From Clostridium bovifaecis (GTDB lineage: Bacteria; Bacillota; Clostridia; Clostridiales; Clostridiaceae): DNA of 64,000 nt. The stretch spans positions 1,023,249 to 1,087,248 of the forward strand of contig CP046522.1 in assembly GCA_009738435.1 (NCBI GenBank). Reading direction: 5' to 3'. Each line of letters begins with the position of its first letter. Within the stretch, counting starts at the first letter, position 1. Below, piece after piece: positions 43,276-52,912 of the stretch. The position numbers and the translations under genes were made by a program. Below the pieces are notes generated by a model, which saw nothing but the letters and a program-made list of their open reading frames with translations, had not been told where the DNA came from and made no database searches.

Positions 43276-43302
43276 TTAGCACTCAAGCAATAAGAGTGCT
43301 AA
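43276..43302. promoter_or_regulatory. CIRCE element (HrcA operator)
   Basis: TTAGCACTC-N9-GAGTGCTAA, an exact match to the consensus. It should bind the heat-shock repressor HrcA and switch off htpG at normal temperature. Confidence 0.97.
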
Positions 43303-43343
43303 TAATATAATACATAGCTTATATTGTGAGAGGAGAGGTTTAC

Positions 43344-45221
43344 TTGGAAAGAAGAGAATTTAAAGCAGAATCTAAAAGACTTTTAGATTTAATGGTCAAT
43401 TCAATTTATACTCACAGAGAAATATTTTTAAGAGAACTTATTTCTAATGCTAGCGATGCAATCGATAAGATTTACTACAAAGCATTAACAGATGAATCAT
43501 TAAGCTTTAATAAGGATGAATACTATATTAGAATAACTCCAGATAAAGAAAATAGAATATTAAAAATTTCTGATACTGGTATAGGAATGACAAAAGAAGA
43601 TCTTGAAAATAACCTAGGTGTTATAGCAAAGAGTGGATCTTTACAATTCAAAAAAGAAAATGAGCTTAAAGATGGGTATGATATAATTGGACAATTTGGT
43701 GTAGGATTTTACTCTGCCTTTATGGTAGCTGATACTGTTACAGTTATAAGTAAAGCCTTTGGCAGTGATGAAGCATATAAGTGGGAATCTAGAGGGGTAG
43801 ATGGTTATACTATAGAACCATGCACTAAGGATTCTTTCGGTACAGAGATTACACTAAAAATTAAAGAAAACACAGAAGATGAAAACTATGATGAATATTT
43901 AGAAGAATATAGATTAAAATCTATAATTAAAAAGTACTCTGATTTCATTAGATATCCAATTAAGATGAATGTAACAGGGAGAAAGCTTAAAGAAGGCAGC
44001 GAGAATGAATATGAGGACTATATAGAAGAGCAAGTTATAAACAGTATGATTCCTATATGGAGAAAAAATAAAAGTGAACTTACTGAGGAAGATTATCATA
44101 AGTTCTACTCAGAAAAGCATTATGGATTTGATAAACCACTAAAATATATTCACACTAGTGTAGAGGGTAATATAAGCTATAAAGCAATTTTATTTATTCC
44201 AGAGAAAACTCCATATGACTTCTATACAAAAGAGTATGAGAAGGGGTTAGAGCTATACTCAAATGGAGTTATGATTATGAATAAATGTGGAGAGCTATTG
44301 CCTGACTATTTCAGTTTTGTAAAAGGTATAGTAGATTCAGAGGATTTATCTCTTAATATATCTAGAGAAATATTGCAACATGATAGACAGCTTAAGCTTA
44401 TAGCTAAAAACATAAAAAGTAAGGTAAAAAGTGAATTAGAAAGTATGCTAAAAAATGAAAGAGATAAGTATGAAACTTTCTATAAATCCTTTGGAAGACA
44501 ATTGAAATTTGGTGTTTATAATGACTTTGGAGCAAATAAGGACGTACTTCAAGATCTATTAATGTTCTATTCATCAAAAGAGAAAAAGATGGTCACTTTA
44601 GGTGAGTATGTTTCTAGAATGGCTGAAGACCAAAAGTACATCTATTACGCTACTGGAGAATCCATTGAAAGAATAGAAAAACTTCCACAAACAGAAGTTG
44701 TATTAGATAAAGGTTATGAAATATTGTACTTTACTGATGATGTGGATGAGTTTGCTATAAAAATGTTGATGAATTATAAAGAAAAAGAATTTAAGTCTGT
44801 ATCCAGCGGTGACCTAGGTATAGAAACAGAAGAAAGCAAAAACTCTGAAGAGCAAAACAAAGAAAACAAAGATTTATTTGATGCTATGAAGAATATCCTA
44901 TCAGATAAGATTAAAGAAGTTAAGGCATCAAATAAATTAAAGCATCACCCTGTTTGCTTATCAACTTATGGAGAGCTTTCAATTGAAATGGAAAAGATAC
45001 TAAGCGCCATGCCTGATGGAGGAAATATTAAAGCAGATAAGGTTTTAGAAATAAACACAAACCATTCTGTATTTAAAGCACTAAAAGGTGCTTATGATAA
45101 TGACAAGGATAAATTAAGCCTATACACAGAATTATTATATAATCAAGCACTTCTTATTGAAGGATTATCTATAAATGATCCTGTAGAATTTACAAATAAT
45201 ATATGCAAGTTAATGCTATAA
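43344..45221 (+). CDS. htpG: Molecular chaperone HtpG (Hsp90)
   Basis: A 625-residue Hsp90. The N-terminal ATPase has [24 protein letters not shown] and [12 protein letters not shown]; the middle domain includes [15 protein letters not shown]; the C-terminal dimerisation domain ends the protein. Cytoplasmic, ATP-dependent folding of client proteins. The TTG start at 43344 is 6 bases after GAGAGGAGAGG; a GTG at 43326 would place that site inside the gene. Direct control by HrcA is shown by the CIRCE element over its transcription start. In B. subtilis htpG is not under CIRCE, so the regulation differs here. Confidence 0.97.
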   Translation: MERREFKAESKRLLDLMVNSIYTHREIFLRELISNASDAIDKIYYKALTDESLSFNKDEYYIRITPDKENRILKISDTGIGMTKEDLENNLGVIAKSGSLQFKKENELKDGYDIIGQFGVGFYSAFMVADTVTVISKAFGSDEAYKWESRGVDGYTIEPCTKDSFGTEITLKIKENTEDENYDEYLEEYRLKSIIKKYSDFIRYPIKMNVTGRKLKEGSENEYEDYIEEQVINSMIPIWRKNKSELTEEDYHKFYSEKHYGFDKPLKYIHTSVEGNISYKAILFIPEKTPYDFYTKEYEKGLELYSNGVMIMNKCGELLPDYFSFVKGIVDSEDLSLNISREILQHDRQLKLIAKNIKSKVKSELESMLKNERDKYETFYKSFGRQLKFGVYNDFGANKDVLQDLLMFYSSKEKKMVTLGEYVSRMAEDQKYIYYATGESIERIEKLPQTEVVLDKGYEILYFTDDVDEFAIKMLMNYKEKEFKSVSSGDLGIETEESKNSEEQNKENKDLFDAMKNILSDKIKEVKASNKLKHHPVCLSTYGELSIEMEKILSAMPDGGNIKADKVLEINTNHSVFKALKGAYDNDKDKLSLYTELLYNQALLIEGLSINDPVEFTNNICKLML

Positions 45222-45225
45222 AAGC

Positions 45226-45253
45226 AAAACCCCATGCTCGTCATGGGGTTTTT
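45226..45253 (+). terminator. Terminator of htpG
   Basis: AAAACCCCATG (45226-45236), CTCGT loop, CATGGGGTTTT (45242-45252), then T. Confidence 0.9.
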
Positions 45254-45318
45254 GAACAACTATGCAGATTAATAATTCTCTTTGCATGGTAGAGCACAAT
45301 TGTCTTCTTCGGCAGCAG

Positions 45319-45347
45319 TTGACAAATCTTATTAACTATGATAATAT
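45319..45347 (+). promoter_or_regulatory. Promoter of the NSS transporter leader
   Basis: Perfect TTGACA (45319-45324), 17-base spacer, TAATAT (45342-45347); 310 bases before the transporter start, so the transcript has a long leader. Confidence 0.87.
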
Positions 45348-45376
45348 GTAAAAAACTGCAAGGGGAGAAATAAATT

Positions 45377-45445
45377 ATGGACCTATTAATTGAAAAAGTT
45401 ACACAAGTTAATACTGGATTCTTTTACTTTAGCTTTTTTAGATAG
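45377..45445 (+). CDS. Aromatic-rich leader peptide (22 aa) of the NSS transporter
   Basis: A 22-codon frame with AAGGGGAGA upstream of its ATG. Its end reads TGFFYFSFFR: six of the eight residues before the final Arg are Phe or Tyr (five Phe, one Tyr) within codons 15-21. Its stop codon touches the first arm of a set of alternative hairpins. This is the layout of pheL-type leader peptides, where ribosome stalling at Phe codons during shortage changes downstream RNA folding. I infer that it makes transporter expression respond to charged Phe-tRNA (and perhaps Tyr-tRNA). Confidence 0.72.
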   Translation: MDLLIEKVTQVNTGFFYFSFFR

Positions 45446-45523
45446 GTTTGTATTTATGAATTAGGAAACTCTCATAGATACAAACCGAGTAATGAAACTT
45501 CTGGTTTTGTATCTATGATGGCT
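45445..45523 (+). promoter_or_regulatory. Attenuator arms with mutually exclusive pairings
   Basis: Arm 1 (45445-45459) pairs with arm 2 (45472-45486) over 15 bp with one wobble. Arm 2 also pairs with arm 3 (45503-45518) over 15 bp with one bulge. The end of arm 3 (45513-45523, CTATGATGGCT) can pair with 45554-45563 of the next hairpin. Leader position determines which set forms. Confidence 0.72.
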
Positions 45524-45550
45524 AAGGTTAGTTTTATTTACTTTAATAAG

Positions 45551-45582
45551 GGAAGCCACATAGATTATGCTATGTGGCTTTA
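45551..45582 (+). terminator. Hairpin A of the NSS leader
   Basis: AAGCCACATAG (45553-45563) pairs perfectly with CTATGTGGCTT (45570-45580), 6-base loop, only a short T run after. Its 5' arm can also pair with 45623-45631 in the next hairpin. Confidence 0.65.
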
Positions 45583-45604
45583 GTTATATCCTAGGAAGTA
45601 ACAT

Positions 45605-45643
45605 AAGGTCACGTGCAATTTGCTATGTGGCCTTTTATTTTTT
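45605..45643 (+). terminator. Terminator hairpin B of the NSS leader
   Basis: AAGGTCACGT (45605-45614) pairs with ATGTGGCCTT (45625-45634) with two wobbles, followed by TTATTTTTT. It ends 13 bases before the transporter start codon, so it must be overridden for expression. Confidence 0.78.
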
Positions 45644-45656
45644 AGGAGGATGAAGG

Positions 45657-46988
45657 ATGAGTAAAAGCAAAAGTAAAAGTAAAAGAGAAAAGTTTTCAGG
45701 GCAGTTAGGTTTTATTTTATCGTGTATAGGAGCAGCAGTAGGTTTAGGGAATATTTGGATGTTTCCTTATAGGCTAGGCCAAAATGGAGGAGCAGCATTT
45801 TTAATACCCTATTTTCTGTTTGTTTTTATATTAGGAACAACAGGGATTGTAACTGAAACAGCTTTTGGAAGAACTATGAAAAGTGGCTCCATGAGTGGAA
45901 TTAGAAGAGTGTTTAAAGATAAAAAATTAAAAGGTGGAAGGATCATAAGCTATATACCTACTCTTGGACTTGGAGGAGTGTTTATATTTTATACTGTTGT
46001 TGTTGGATGGGTGTTAAAGTATTTTGCCATTAGCTTAACTGGTGAAATCAATAGCATAGATGCAGGAACATATTTTAATAACTTTGTATCAAGTAAGGAA
46101 GCTATATTATGGCACGGAATTGCAGTAGGTTTAACATTGTTAATAGTTATATTTGGAGTATCAAAGGGAATTGAAAAGATTAACAGAATCATAATGCCAG
46201 CTCTATTTGCAATATTTATAATTTTGACTATGAGATCATTGACGCTTCCAGGAGCTGGCAGAGGAATTGCATATCTTTTATATCCAAGATGGGAACAGCT
46301 TTTAGTAGTAAACACATGGGTTATGGCGTTGGGACAGGCGTTTTTTACAGTTTCACTGACAGGGTGCGCTTTAGTTGTTTATGGAAGTTATACAGATGAT
46401 AAAGTGGACTTGCCTTCAGCAGCTATTCGTACGGCTATATTCGATACCTTGGCAGCATTACTGGCAGCCTTTGTAATAATACCTGCGGTTTTCGCCTATG
46501 GACTAGATGTTAGTGCGGGCCCAGGATTGCTATTTGTTACAGTGCCAATCATATTTAAATCTATGCCTTTTGGAGCATTACTAAGCGCATTATTTTTCTT
46601 AAGTGTAATATTTGCATCCATATCTTCTTGTATAGTAATGCTAGAGGGACCTGTAGAAGCTGCAATGAGCGAATTAAACGTAAGTCGTAAAAATGGAACA
46701 ATGGTAATAGCAATATTATGCTTTATACTAGGAATTCCTATGGACATGAATATGGATCTATTTAGTAAGTTTTCAGATTTTATAACTATATTAGTTACTC
46801 CTATGGGGACATTAATTATAGTAATAGCCTTTTTCTATGTATTTGGTGGCGAGAAAGCAGTCAAAGAAATTAACATAGGAGCAAGTAAACCAGTAGGTAA
46901 GCTATTTAGAGTTTTAGTTAAATATGGACTTACAGTAACTACTATTGTGGTTTTTGTACTTGGAATTGTATATGGTGGAATAGGTTAA
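45657..46988 (+). CDS. NSS-family sodium-dependent amino acid transporter
   Basis: A 443-residue neurotransmitter:sodium symporter homologue with 11-12 helices. TM1 carries the unwound sodium and substrate site GAAVGLGNIWMFPYRLGQNG (about residues 22-41). Bacterial relatives import tryptophan, tyrosine or other amino acids (TnaT, Tyt1). The start ATG 45657 is 7 bases after AGGAGG. The upstream leader peptide is dense in Phe and Tyr codons, which suggests the cargo is an aromatic amino acid. A leucine/phenylalanine-type dehydrogenase gene follows 135 bases later. Confidence 0.92.
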   Translation: MSKSKSKSKREKFSGQLGFILSCIGAAVGLGNIWMFPYRLGQNGGAAFLIPYFLFVFILGTTGIVTETAFGRTMKSGSMSGIRRVFKDKKLKGGRIISYIPTLGLGGVFIFYTVVVGWVLKYFAISLTGEINSIDAGTYFNNFVSSKEAILWHGIAVGLTLLIVIFGVSKGIEKINRIIMPALFAIFIILTMRSLTLPGAGRGIAYLLYPRWEQLLVVNTWVMALGQAFFTVSLTGCALVVYGSYTDDKVDLPSAAIRTAIFDTLAALLAAFVIIPAVFAYGLDVSAGPGLLFVTVPIIFKSMPFGALLSALFFLSVIFASISSCIVMLEGPVEAAMSELNVSRKNGTMVIAILCFILGIPMDMNMDLFSKFSDFITILVTPMGTLIIVIAFFYVFGGEKAVKEINIGASKPVGKLFRVLVKYGLTVTTIVVFVLGIVYGGIG

Positions 46989-47061
46989 TTACAATTAATT
47001 AAAAGCCTCCCCCCTACTAATAATAAAAGCAGATATTTTTTATAAATATATTAAATAGATA

Positions 47062-47089
47062 TTGAGTATTAATAGTATATATATATAAT
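47062..47089 (+). promoter_or_regulatory. Possible promoter of the amino acid dehydrogenase
   Basis: TTGAGT (47062-47067), 16-base spacer, TATAAT (47084-47089), 34 bases before the start codon. The TA-rich spacer makes it less certain. Confidence 0.5.
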
Positions 47090-47123
47090 AAAATTAGGCA
47101 TAAAAGGTAGGGGGAGTATTAAA

Positions 47124-48182
47124 ATGAATATATTTGAAAATATGGAGAAATACGACTATGAACAATTAGTATTCTGCCAAGATAGAAAAACAGGATTAAA
47201 AGCAATAATAGGAATACACGATACAACTTTAGGACCAGCTTTAGGAGGAACTAGAATTTGGAACTATGAAAATGAAGATGCTGCTATAATGGATGTTTTG
47301 CGATTATCAAGAGGTATGACTTACAAGAACGCAGCAGCTGGATTAAATTTAGGCGGTGGTAAAACTGTAATAATAGGAGATCCACAGAAAATGAAAAGCG
47401 AAGAGTTCTTTAGAGTTTTTGGAAGATTTGTAGAAGGACTGAATGGAAGATATATAACAGCAGAGGATATGAATACAACAACTGAAGATATGGAATATAT
47501 CAATATGGAAACAGATCATGTTGTGGGATTAAAAGGTAAAAGTGGAAATCCATCTCCTGTTACAGCTTTTGGAACATTTAAAGGAATTTTAGCTGGAGCT
47601 AGAGAAGCTTTCGGAACAGAAGATTTAAAAGGCAAAGTAGTAGCGGTGCAAGGAGTGGGATCAGTTGGTTATAACCTTTGCAAGCACCTTTATGAAGCAG
47701 GTGCTAGACTCATAGTAACGGATGTAAAAAAATCAAATATAGAGAAAGCTGTAAAAGATTTTAATGCTGAAGGAGTTGAACCTGATGAGATTTACTCAGT
47801 AGCCTGTGATATATTTTCTCCATGTGCTATGGGGGCTGTTGTAAACGATTTTACTTTGGATAAGTTTAATTGCAAATTAATTGCAGGATGTGCTAATAAT
47901 GTACTTGCAGAAGAAAGACATGGAGAAATACTAGAGGAAAAAGGCATAGTGTACGTACCGGATTTTGTTATAAACGCAGGCGGGGTAATCAATGTATATG
48001 AGGAAATTTTGGGCTATAATAAAGAAAGGGCTCTTGCAAAAGCAGCTAATGTATATGATAAAGTGTCAGAAGTTTTCAAAATCTCAAAAGAAGAGCATAT
48101 ACCAACATATAAGGCAGCAGAAAGGCTAGCAGAGAAGAGAATAGAAGCTATAAAGAATGTTAAGTCTGTTTATTTGAAATAA
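47124..48182 (+). CDS. Leucine/phenylalanine/valine-type amino acid dehydrogenase
   Basis: A 352-residue NAD-dependent oxidative deaminase of the Glu/Leu/Phe/Val dehydrogenase family. The substrate domain has [12 protein letters not shown] and [19 protein letters not shown] with the two catalytic Lys, and the Rossmann motif is [10 protein letters not shown] (about residues 175-184). The length (~350) fits leucine or phenylalanine dehydrogenase rather than glutamate dehydrogenase (~420). It turns a branched or aromatic amino acid into its 2-keto acid and ammonia. The upstream NSS transporter with a Phe-rich leader raises phenylalanine as a candidate, but leucine dehydrogenase is the commoner annotation. 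Confidence 0.9.
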   Translation: MNIFENMEKYDYEQLVFCQDRKTGLKAIIGIHDTTLGPALGGTRIWNYENEDAAIMDVLRLSRGMTYKNAAAGLNLGGGKTVIIGDPQKMKSEEFFRVFGRFVEGLNGRYITAEDMNTTTEDMEYINMETDHVVGLKGKSGNPSPVTAFGTFKGILAGAREAFGTEDLKGKVVAVQGVGSVGYNLCKHLYEAGARLIVTDVKKSNIEKAVKDFNAEGVEPDEIYSVACDIFSPCAMGAVVNDFTLDKFNCKLIAGCANNVLAEERHGEILEEKGIVYVPDFVINAGGVINVYEEILGYNKERALAKAANVYDKVSEVFKISKEEHIPTYKAAERLAEKRIEAIKNVKSVYLK

Positions 48183-48191
48183 ATGTTAAAG

Positions 48192-48224
48192 AAAACCATA
48201 GCATAAATAATGCTGTGGTTTTTT
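48192..48224 (+). terminator. Terminator of the dehydrogenase gene
   Basis: AAAACCATAGCAT (48192-48204), 5-base loop, ATGCTGTGGTTTT (48210-48222), one wobble, then T. Confidence 0.87.
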
Positions 48225-48322
48225 ATATGGTAAAGAGGATAAGAAGGCATTATTCCATTTGCATAATACAATATTAAAATAATTTATGAACACAAATTGC
48301 CTCCACATGATATAATTATAGT

Positions 48323-48373
48323 TAGCCACTCTAAGATTCTGATTTTATATAAAGCCAGAGTAAAGAGTGGCTA
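48323..48373. repeat. 10-bp inverted repeat in the leader of the DISM kinase
   Basis: TAGCCACTCT (48323-48332) and AGAGTGGCTA (48364-48373) are perfect inverted arms with a 31-base gap, about 50 bases before the gene. Possible operator or RNA hairpin; no T tract follows. Confidence 0.55.
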
Positions 48374-48420
48374 CATATTTGGATAGATTACTACAATAGA
48401 TAAAAACTGGGGAGAAACCA

Positions 48421-50583
48421 ATGGATAATACTAAAAATATTAACAGAAGAAGAAGAAAGCTTTATGCTATGCTTTTATCTATACTTATTATATTTGTACA
48501 TGTTTTTAAATCTAGTGCCAATGTAAGTGTAAATAGAGATATAAATGGTAAAGAGGAGCATATTCCTATAGCTAAAGATGGAGTATTAGATTTAAGAGAT
48601 TGGGACTTTAAAAATGATGGTATTATAAAATTAGATGGTAATTGGGAATTCTACGAAAATGAACTCCTCTCTCCCCGAAGTTTCAATGAGAGAAGAGAAA
48701 AAAAGTATGTTAAATTGCCAGGAAGCTACGGAAGCTTTGGGTATGGAACTTATAGATTAAAACTGCTTATGAATGAAGCAGAGGATATTTATTCCGTTAA
48801 AGTAGAGTTTTTGCAGAGTGCATATAAGCTTTGGGCAAATGATATGGAGATTTCATCTGTGGGAATTGTGGGAAAGAGTAAAGAAGAAATGGTGCCTCAG
48901 TTGTTGCCTAGCACAGGAACTTTTTATAATAGTAGCAATGAAGTATATTTAACTCTTCAGGCTAGCAATTTCTATGCTAAGCATGGTCTTACAGATACGA
49001 TAATACTGGGAAAAACAGATCAAGTATCAAAGCTTACAACGGCAAAACTAGCTTTCGATATGTTTTTATTTGGCGGAACACTAATTGCAGCTATATATAA
49101 TTTAGGATTATTTTTAAAGAGAAGAAAAGAAAAATCCACCTTATACTTTGCTATAGTATGTATAATTATTTCTGTTAGAACATTGTTTTTAGGGCAAAGA
49201 TTCTTCATATACATGAATCCAGCCTTCAGCTATATTTTATCAGGGAAAATTATGCACTGGACATTTTACCTATATATGCCGTTTGTTGTACTGTTTATAC
49301 ATAGCTTTTATAAAGGAATATTAGACAATTGGGTTTTAAAGTTTTCAAATGCGGCAGCTTATGTATACGCAATTCTAATTGTAATATTTCCTTGGAAATA
49401 TTACATGAATATAGTAGCTGTATTTGAATTTATTACCGTTTTGCTTTTGATATATTTAATTTTCAAGCTATCAAGGATTTATATTAGAAGGGATAGAATT
49501 GATTATATTACAATAATAGCATTATTTTCTTTACTTGTTACAAGGATTAATGACATACTATATGAATATAGCATAATAATTACGGCGTCTTTTGCATCTT
49601 TAGGTGTCTTAATATTTATTATAGCTAATTGTTATCTTATAGCTGAAAGACAATCAATGGCTTTTTCTAAAGTAGAATATTTGGTAGAGAAGGCTTTGAA
49701 CCTTACAAGACAAGTTTATGACGTAAAAGAAGAAGTAGAAAACCTTAACTCTAAGAATGAAGAGAAAGAAAAACAAGTAAAAGAACTTTTAGAATATGAT
49801 AAGCTTAAAACAGAATTTTTCACTAACATATCTCATGAATTAAGGACACCATTAAATGTAATAAGCAGTACAATTCAACTTTTGCAATCAATAGATAATA
49901 AAAAAGAGTTGGGAGACGAAAAGATAAAGTACTATTTTAGCATTATTGATAGAAATTCTCTAAGGCTTTTAAGAATAATAAATAATCTATTAGATATTAC
50001 CAAGGTTGATGGACAATATCTAAGCTTAAACTTAACTAATGAAAATATAGTATATATAGTAGAAGATATTACCCAGTCTGTGGCAGAATATATAAGAGCT
50101 AAAAATATAAGTATTACCTTTGATACGGAAGTTGAAGAAAAGATAATAGCTGTTGATGAAGAAAAAGTTGAAAGAATTATGCTAAATATTCTATCTAATG
50201 CGGTTAAATTCACAGATGAAAACGGAAGCATATTTGTAAATATTTATGATAAGGGAGAATTCGTTGAGATTTCAATAAGCGATACAGGAATAGGAATACC
50301 AGAAGATAAATTAGATTATATATTTGGTCGTTTTGCTCAGGTGGATAAATCTACAACTAGGAATAATGAAGGTAGTGGTATAGGACTTGCTCTTGTAGAA
50401 TCCCTTGTGAAGTTGCATAATGGTAAAATTTATGTGGAAAGTAAGTTAGGTGAGGGGACAAAATTTACTATTCAGCTTCCCAATATAACGGTAGATCAAA
50501 GCAATAGCATTACTGAGAAAAATGTTTCGGGCTTAACAAATGATAAAAAGCTATCTCTAGAGTTTTCAGATATATATATGTAA
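48421..50583 (+). CDS. 7TMR-DISM sensor histidine kinase
   Basis: A 720-residue kinase. After an N-terminal signal/anchor (about residues 14-33) comes an extracellular jelly-roll sensor (7TMR-DISMED2-like, about 55-200; LDGNWEFYENELLSP, LPGSYGSFGYGTYRL), then seven predicted helices (about 215-415), a coiled coil, the HisKA box FFTNISHELRTPLN (His near 472) and a HATPase (NILSNAVKF, SDTGIGIP, GSGIGLALV). No receiver domain. The sensor type is thought to bind carbohydrate-like ligands. The OmpR-type regulator downstream is 110 bases away but is more closely joined to the next kinase, so this may be an input to the same regulator or an orphan. Confidence 0.93.
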   Translation: MDNTKNINRRRRKLYAMLLSILIIFVHVFKSSANVSVNRDINGKEEHIPIAKDGVLDLRDWDFKNDGIIKLDGNWEFYENELLSPRSFNERREKKYVKLPGSYGSFGYGTYRLKLLMNEAEDIYSVKVEFLQSAYKLWANDMEISSVGIVGKSKEEMVPQLLPSTGTFYNSSNEVYLTLQASNFYAKHGLTDTIILGKTDQVSKLTTAKLAFDMFLFGGTLIAAIYNLGLFLKRRKEKSTLYFAIVCIIISVRTLFLGQRFFIYMNPAFSYILSGKIMHWTFYLYMPFVVLFIHSFYKGILDNWVLKFSNAAAYVYAILIVIFPWKYYMNIVAVFEFITVLLLIYLIFKLSRIYIRRDRIDYITIIALFSLLVTRINDILYEYSIIITASFASLGVLIFIIANCYLIAERQSMAFSKVEYLVEKALNLTRQVYDVKEEVENLNSKNEEKEKQVKELLEYDKLKTEFFTNISHELRTPLNVISSTIQLLQSIDNKKELGDEKIKYYFSIIDRNSLRLLRIINNLLDITKVDGQYLSLNLTNENIVYIVEDITQSVAEYIRAKNISITFDTEVEEKIIAVDEEKVERIMLNILSNAVKFTDENGSIFVNIYDKGEFVEISISDTGIGIPEDKLDYIFGRFAQVDKSTTRNNEGSGIGLALVESLVKLHNGKIYVESKLGEGTKFTIQLPNITVDQSNSITEKNVSGLTNDKKLSLEFSDIYM

Positions 50584-50693
50584 ATTGGTTTACAAGTCAG
50601 CATTATTAATGTTGTTAATAATTATAAAATAAATATATAATATCTATTTGAAATAGGAATATAGGTTATAACTTGAAGGTGAGAGGAAAATGT

Positions 50694-51389
50694 ATGAATA
50701 GATTATTACTAATTGAAGATGATGAGGCTTTATCAATGGGGATAGAATTTACGCTTAAAGATGAGGGGTATGAGGTTTTAACAGCTTCAACCTGGGCCAA
50801 AGGGAAGGATATATTTGAACAAGAAAATTTTGATTTAATAATACTGGATGTAAACCTGCCAGATGGCAATGGATATAACTTGTGCAAATATATTAGAAGT
50901 AGAAGTGAAGTGCCTGTAATATTTCTGACTGCTCTAGATGAAGAGGTAAATGTAGTGCTTGGTTTTCAAATGGGGGGAGATGATTATATAACTAAACCTT
51001 TTAGAGTAAAAGAACTTCTCCTAAGAATAAAGGCTATCTTGAGAAGAAACTTTAAGGTAGTGGACTCTGGAAACAAACTAAAAAGCGGAGACATTGTTAT
51101 AGACACAGCTATGGCATTAGCTAAAAAGAATGATAAAGAATTAGCGCTTACTGCACAAGAATATAGATTACTTTTGATATTTATGTCAAAAGCAAAAACT
51201 GTGATGAAGCGAGAAGAAATTTTAAGAGAGTTAATAGAAGGAGCAGAGGCCTTTTTTGATGAAAATACTCTTTCTGTTTACATAAAAAGAATAAGAGAGA
51301 AGATAGAAGAAAATCCTAAGGAACCTCAATATATAGTAACCATGCGTGGTTTGGGATATAAATGGAATAAAGAAGTAACTAAGGAGTAG
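50694..51389 (+). CDS. OmpR/PhoB-family response regulator
   Basis: A 231-residue regulator: receiver domain (D9-D10, phospho-acceptor D52 in LIILDVNLPDG, Lys in YITKPF) and a winged-helix DNA-binding domain (about 130-229; LTAQEYRLLLIFM, VTMRGLGYKW). ATG 50694 follows GAGAGGA; an in-frame TTG at 50673 lies upstream of that site. It is 4 bases before the next histidine kinase gene, its obvious partner, and near an ABC/FtsX exporter that such pairs usually control (antimicrobial-peptide detoxification type). Confidence 0.94.
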   Translation: MNRLLLIEDDEALSMGIEFTLKDEGYEVLTASTWAKGKDIFEQENFDLIILDVNLPDGNGYNLCKYIRSRSEVPVIFLTALDEEVNVVLGFQMGGDDYITKPFRVKELLLRIKAILRRNFKVVDSGNKLKSGDIVIDTAMALAKKNDKELALTAQEYRLLLIFMSKAKTVMKREEILRELIEGAEAFFDENTLSVYIKRIREKIEENPKEPQYIVTMRGLGYKWNKEVTKE

Positions 51390-51393
51390 TACA

Positions 51394-52635
51394 ATGAGAA
51401 GATATTTTAATAACCCAGAAATAAAGAAAAGTTCGATAAGCTTTCTTTTAATAATGCTTGTTTTTCTATTATGCAATAGTGCTATTATAAATGGTTATAA
51501 TAGAAAATTAAAAAGTGATTACGTAAAAGTTTTTTCTAATATTACAGCAAAATTGGTTGAAACTGACCCTAAGCTTGAAAAAGAAATAGTACCTCTTTTA
51601 ACAAGAGAAGTGACCATGGATGAGGAGAAAATAGGTAGAGAAATTTTACGGGAATATGGATTAACTGAAAGTTTGGATAACAGTTTATTTCCATATATAA
51701 AAGGGAGTTTTAGGGGTATGGAGTTAAGCATACTGTGTGCAGGGTTCATTCTTACAGCACTACTTTTTATTCTTAACTATTTTCAGTATGGTTATTTTTA
51801 TGAAAGTATGAGAGTTTTTAGCTCCGCAGCAAAACAAATTGTAGAAGGAGATTACAATTTAAAGCTCAGTGAAGAAAAGGAGGGAGATTTGTCAAAGTTA
51901 ACGAAGTCTTTTAATTCTATGGGAGAAGTAATTAGAGGAAATATCCAGGCTCTTAATAAGGAAAAAAGATTTCTAGTAGATCTGCTTTCAGATATTTCTC
52001 ACCAATTAAAAACACCACTTTCTACAATGATTTTATATAATGATATTTTACTAAATAAGGATTTAACCAAAGAGCAACAAATTACATTCCTAAAGAATAA
52101 TGAAAACCAGCTTAATCGGATGAGCTGGTTAATTTTAAATTTATTGAAACTAGCTAAGATAGATGCAAATGCTATAGAGCTTGAAATAGAGAAACAAAGC
52201 TTGAATGAAACTATAGAAGAAACTGTAGAGATATTGGAAAGTAAAGCTGTTCAGTTAAAGGTAAAGGTAGAATTTATCCAAGAGGATATTGTATATTTGA
52301 AACATGACAGGTTATGGTTACAGGAAGCTTTAATTAATATAGTGAAGAATGGAATAGAGCATGCTGGAGAAGATGGGAGAATAAATATTAGCATAGAAGA
52401 CAATCCTATATACACAAGAATTATCATATCTAATACTGGGGAGGCTATTCCGGAAGAAGAATTGACCCATATATTTAAAAGATTTTATAGGGGAAAAAGA
52501 GTGCAAAAGAGTGATTCAGTAGGTATAGGGTTATCGTTAGCAAAATCAATAATTGAAAGACATGGTGGGTATATTGAAGTTATCAGTAGGCCTTCAGAGG
52601 AAACGAAGTTCATAATTACTTTTTTAAAATATTAG
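51394..52635 (+). CDS. Sensor histidine kinase
   Basis: A 413-residue kinase with two helices (about residues 14-34 and 107-130) flanking a small extracellular domain of ~75 residues, a HAMP domain, the HisKA box LSDISHQLKTPLS (His 203) and a HATPase (NIVKNGIEHAG, SNTGEAIP, GIGLSLAKSI). It forms a pair with the regulator 4 bases upstream. The G1 box has lost its usual Asp-x-Gly pattern (SNTGEAI), as in some VncS/BceS-like kinases. Likely senses cell-envelope stress. Confidence 0.93.
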   Translation: MRRYFNNPEIKKSSISFLLIMLVFLLCNSAIINGYNRKLKSDYVKVFSNITAKLVETDPKLEKEIVPLLTREVTMDEEKIGREILREYGLTESLDNSLFPYIKGSFRGMELSILCAGFILTALLFILNYFQYGYFYESMRVFSSAAKQIVEGDYNLKLSEEKEGDLSKLTKSFNSMGEVIRGNIQALNKEKRFLVDLLSDISHQLKTPLSTMILYNDILLNKDLTKEQQITFLKNNENQLNRMSWLILNLLKLAKIDANAIELEIEKQSLNETIEETVEILESKAVQLKVKVEFIQEDIVYLKHDRLWLQEALINIVKNGIEHAGEDGRINISIEDNPIYTRIIISNTGEAIPEEELTHIFKRFYRGKRVQKSDSVGIGLSLAKSIIERHGGYIEVISRPSEETKFIITFLKY

Positions 52636-52662
52636 ATTGAGATTATATAATTTAATATTTGG

Positions 52663-52689
52663 CTTAGGAGCAATCCTAGGGATTTTTTT
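52663..52689 (+). terminator. Terminator of the two-component operon
   Basis: CTTAGGA (52663-52669), GCAA loop, TCCTAGG (52674-52680), one wobble, then GATTTTTTT. Confidence 0.78.
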
Positions 52690-52775
52690 ATAAAGCAATA
52701 CGGTTAAAATTAAAAATATCAATACAGATAAAGAATTAAATATAGATATAAAAGACTTAGAAGAAGGTTGATTTT

Positions 52776-52804
52776 CCCCCGGAGTTTATTCCGGGATCTT
52801 TTGT
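52776..52804 (+). terminator. Second terminator, ending a coding remnant
   Basis: CCCGGA (52778-52783), 6-base loop, TCCGGG (52790-52795), followed by ATCTTTTG and more T. Confidence 0.7.
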
Positions 52805-52912
52805 TTTTTGTCATCATTGTAACTATGAGTATTATAGCTATTTTTATTTATTGAAAAGAGACAAGAAGCCAACTAAGGCTTCCATTCTATTTCGCATCAA
52901 TAAATTGTCATT

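Noticed and set aside
45319..45656. T-box riboswitch upstream of the NSS transporter
   Set aside because: The conserved AGGGTGGNACCGCG T-box sequence and specifier stem are not present. A translated aromatic leader explains the hairpins better.
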